Of a DNA stretch of 20,808 nt, positions 19,621 through 20,808 are shown in pieces. The DNA comes from Vulcanimicrobiota bacterium (GTDB lineage: Bacteria > Vulcanimicrobiota > Vulcanimicrobiia > Vulcanimicrobiales > Vulcanimicrobiaceae): the NCBI GenBank assembly GCA_013043945.1, contig JABEUW010000103.1, forward strand, positions 1-20,808. Reading direction: 5' to 3'. Position 1 is the first letter of the stretch, and every line of letters begins with the position of its first letter. Both the position numbers and the translations under genes were made by a program. Below the pieces are notes generated by a model that was not told where the DNA came from, made no database searches, and worked only from the letters and a program-made list of their open reading frames with translations.

Positions 19621-20808
19621 TGCTCGCATCGGCGCTCGCGGGGCGGATCGCGCTCTCCATCGTCGCGATCGTGATCGCCGGGACGATTGCGTTCGCGCTC
19701 CTGAATCTTAAACGCGGGCGCGTCGACCCCACCGAATATGCGATCGGCGGGCGTAGCTTCGGCACCATCTTCCTGTGGGTCTTGCTTGCCGGCGAGATCT
19801 ACACCGCGTTCACCTTTCTCGGCGCCGCAGGCTGGGTCTATCTCCACGGTGCGGCTGCCTATTACATTCCGGCATACGGCGCGATCGGCTATCTCGTCGG
19901 ATATGCATTGCTCCCGCGCATACGGCGCCTCGGTGCCGAGCGCGGGCTCGTCACCGCACCCGATCTCCTGGCGAATTATTATCGGAGCCCGCGGCTCGGC
20001 GTCCTCGCGGCGATTCTCTACGTCGTCCTCGCATTGCCCTACGTGACGTTGCAGCTCAGCGGTCTGCAAATCGTGCTCTCGAGCGCCGGATATGGATGGC
20101 TCGATGGGGCGATCGGTGCGGCGGTCGCCTTTACCGCGATCGCGCTCTTTACGTTTACCGCCGGGTTGCGCGGCACGGCGTGGGCGAGCTTGGTGAAAGA
20201 CGGCTTGGTGCTCGCGGTCGTGCTCTTCGCCGGCGTCGCGCTGCCGATTCACTTCTTCGGCTCGCTCGGCGGAATGTTCGCACAGCTCCAACGTACGAAC
20301 GCCGCGCTCTTAACGCTCCCGACGGGCGATGCACCGTTGGGGCAGGTGTGGTTTATTACGACGGTGTTGTTTACGGGTATTGGTTTTTATATGGGGCCGC
20401 ATTCGATCGCCGCGACGTTCTCCGCGCGCAGCGACAACACGTTGCGGCGGAATGCCATGCTCTTGCCGCTCTACTCGATCGTGTTGATCGTCATCTTCTT
20501 CGCCGGCTACGCGGCGTTATTGCTGGTGCCGGGGCTGCACGGTCACGCCGCCGACCAATCGTTTTTGCTCGTCATCGCGCGCTACTATCCGCCCTGGGTG
20601 ATGGGCTTCGTCGCTGGCGCCGGAGCGCTCGCGGCGTTGGTGCCCTCCTCGGCACTCATTTTGGCCTCGGCGGCGATCGTGGTGCGCAATATCGTGCGCC
20701 CGGCCTTCCCCGGTCGCATCGAGGAGCGACACGAAACCATGGCGATGCGCGTGGCGGTGATCGCGATCTCCGCAGCGGCGTTACTCGCCTGGTGGCTCGC
20801 ACCGGAGA
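19620..20808 (+). CDS. Sodium:solute symporter (SSS family), second copy, cut by the window end
   Basis: The reading frame starts at ATG 19620, overlapping the DUF3311 stop (TAATG), and stays open to the right edge (396 codons, C-terminus missing). It has the same organisation as the symporter at 6340: TEYAIGGRSFGTIFLWVL, EIYTAFTFLGAAGW, YVVLALPYVTLQLSGLQIVL, then GPHSIAATFSARSDNTLRRN and YYPPWVMGFVAGAGALAALVPS. Corresponding segments align easily, so the two are paralogues of a monocarboxylate- or pantothenate-like branch, but they differ at most positions and are not a recent duplication. The divergent position next to the aminobenzoyl-CoA operon suggests that one copy brings in the pathway substrate and the other a related acid. 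Confidence 0.87.
   Translation, partial: MLASALAGRIALSIVAIVIAGTIAFALLNLKRGRVDPTEYAIGGRSFGTIFLWVLLAGEIYTAFTFLGAAGWVYLHGAAAYYIPAYGAIGYLVGYALLPRIRRLGAERGLVTAPDLLANYYRSPRLGVLAAILYVVLALPYVTLQLSGLQIVLSSAGYGWLDGAIGAAVAFTAIALFTFTAGLRGTAWASLVKDGLVLAVVLFAGVALPIHFFGSLGGMFAQLQRTNAALLTLPTGDAPLGQVWFITTVLFTGIGFYMGPHSIAATFSARSDNTLRRNAMLLPLYSIVLIVIFFAGYAALLLVPGLHGHAADQSFLLVIARYYPPWVMGFVAGAGALAALVPSSALILASAAIVVRNIVRPAFPGRIEERHETMAMRVAVIAISAAALLAWWLAPE

Noticed and set aside
1069..20143. The octamer GCGATCGC occurs about 14 times (for example 1069, 3831, 3990, 5053, 6712, 6835, 9676, 12901, 14202, 20136), far above chance and identical to the cyanobacterial HIP1 motif.
   Set aside because: Twelve of the fourteen copies encode Ala-Ile-Ala as GCG-ATC-GCn in membrane or helical segments, so codon preference plus protein composition explains most of the excess. 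There is no reason to invoke HIP1.
19392..20291. A 300-codon N-terminal extension of the flavoprotein frame on the minus strand.
   Set aside because: It lies opposite two well-supported plus-strand genes (DUF3311 and the symporter), and its translation is charged low-complexity sequence. The Rossmann motif begins a few residues after ATG 19391.
1..20808. A possible tRNA, rRNA, riboswitch, CRISPR array, insertion sequence or phage element.
   Set aside because: No cloverleaf-like sequence, direct-repeat array, terminal inverted repeat or transposase/integrase domain was seen, and there is hardly any non-coding space to hold one.

Overview
The window is a very compact, GC-rich (roughly 60-65% by eye) bacterial chromosome segment. 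It has no intergenic stretch over about 90 bases, no RNA gene, no CRISPR array and no insertion sequence that I can see. Most neighbouring genes on one strand overlap through ATGA, GTGA, TTGA, TGATG or TAATG junctions, and TTG/GTG starts are common. Codon use (ATC, GCG, CTC), the gene mix and the compactness suggest a soil-type heterotroph. A lineage such as Ca. Eremiobacterota/Vulcanimicrobiota is possible, but this is a low-confidence guess with no marker gene to test it.

Region 1 (1-2160, minus strand): a small operon of a seven-TM membrane protein, a YtrA-type GntR repressor and a serine hydrolase of the beta-lactamase/PBP family that runs off the left edge. The operon promoter carries a TTGTATT-N8-AATACAA palindrome, a likely GntR operator. 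The hydrolase is odd: a GTG-started signal peptide with a good Shine-Dalgarno sequence is cut off by an in-frame TAG just before the catalytic domain.

Region 2 (2173-4397, plus strand): an acyltransferase-3 membrane protein, then a translationally coupled pair consisting of a type IV prepilin-like protein and a second single-TM protein.

Region 3 (4404-12229 and 14882-19391): this looks like a CoA-dependent aerobic 2-aminobenzoate (anthranilate) pathway, or one for a close analogue. One minus-strand operon encodes a lipoprotein, an enoyl-CoA hydratase homologue, an acyl-CoA dehydrogenase and a 2-aminobenzoate-CoA ligase-like enzyme. A second encodes a PYROXD2/phytoene-desaturase-like flavoprotein, the two-domain 2-aminobenzoyl-CoA monooxygenase/reductase (salicylyl-CoA 5-hydroxylase-like domain fused to an Old Yellow Enzyme domain) and an SDR dehydrogenase. 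Between and beside them on the plus strand lie an EamA exporter/importer, a DUF3311-Na+/solute symporter pair and a RidA-fold protein. An alpha/beta hydrolase is divergent from the EamA gene. The expected order is uptake, CoA activation, ring hydroxylation and reduction, then beta-oxidation-like steps and removal of the amino group.

Region 4 (12307-14867, plus strand): a polytopic membrane protein of unknown function with many membrane-proximal His/Asp residues, coupled to a GT-C (ArnT/PMT-like) glycosyltransferase. This pair sits between the two catabolic operons.

Region 5 (19417-20808, plus strand): a second DUF3311-symporter pair, paralogous to the first. It is divergent from the catabolic operon over only 25 bases and is cut by the right edge of the window.
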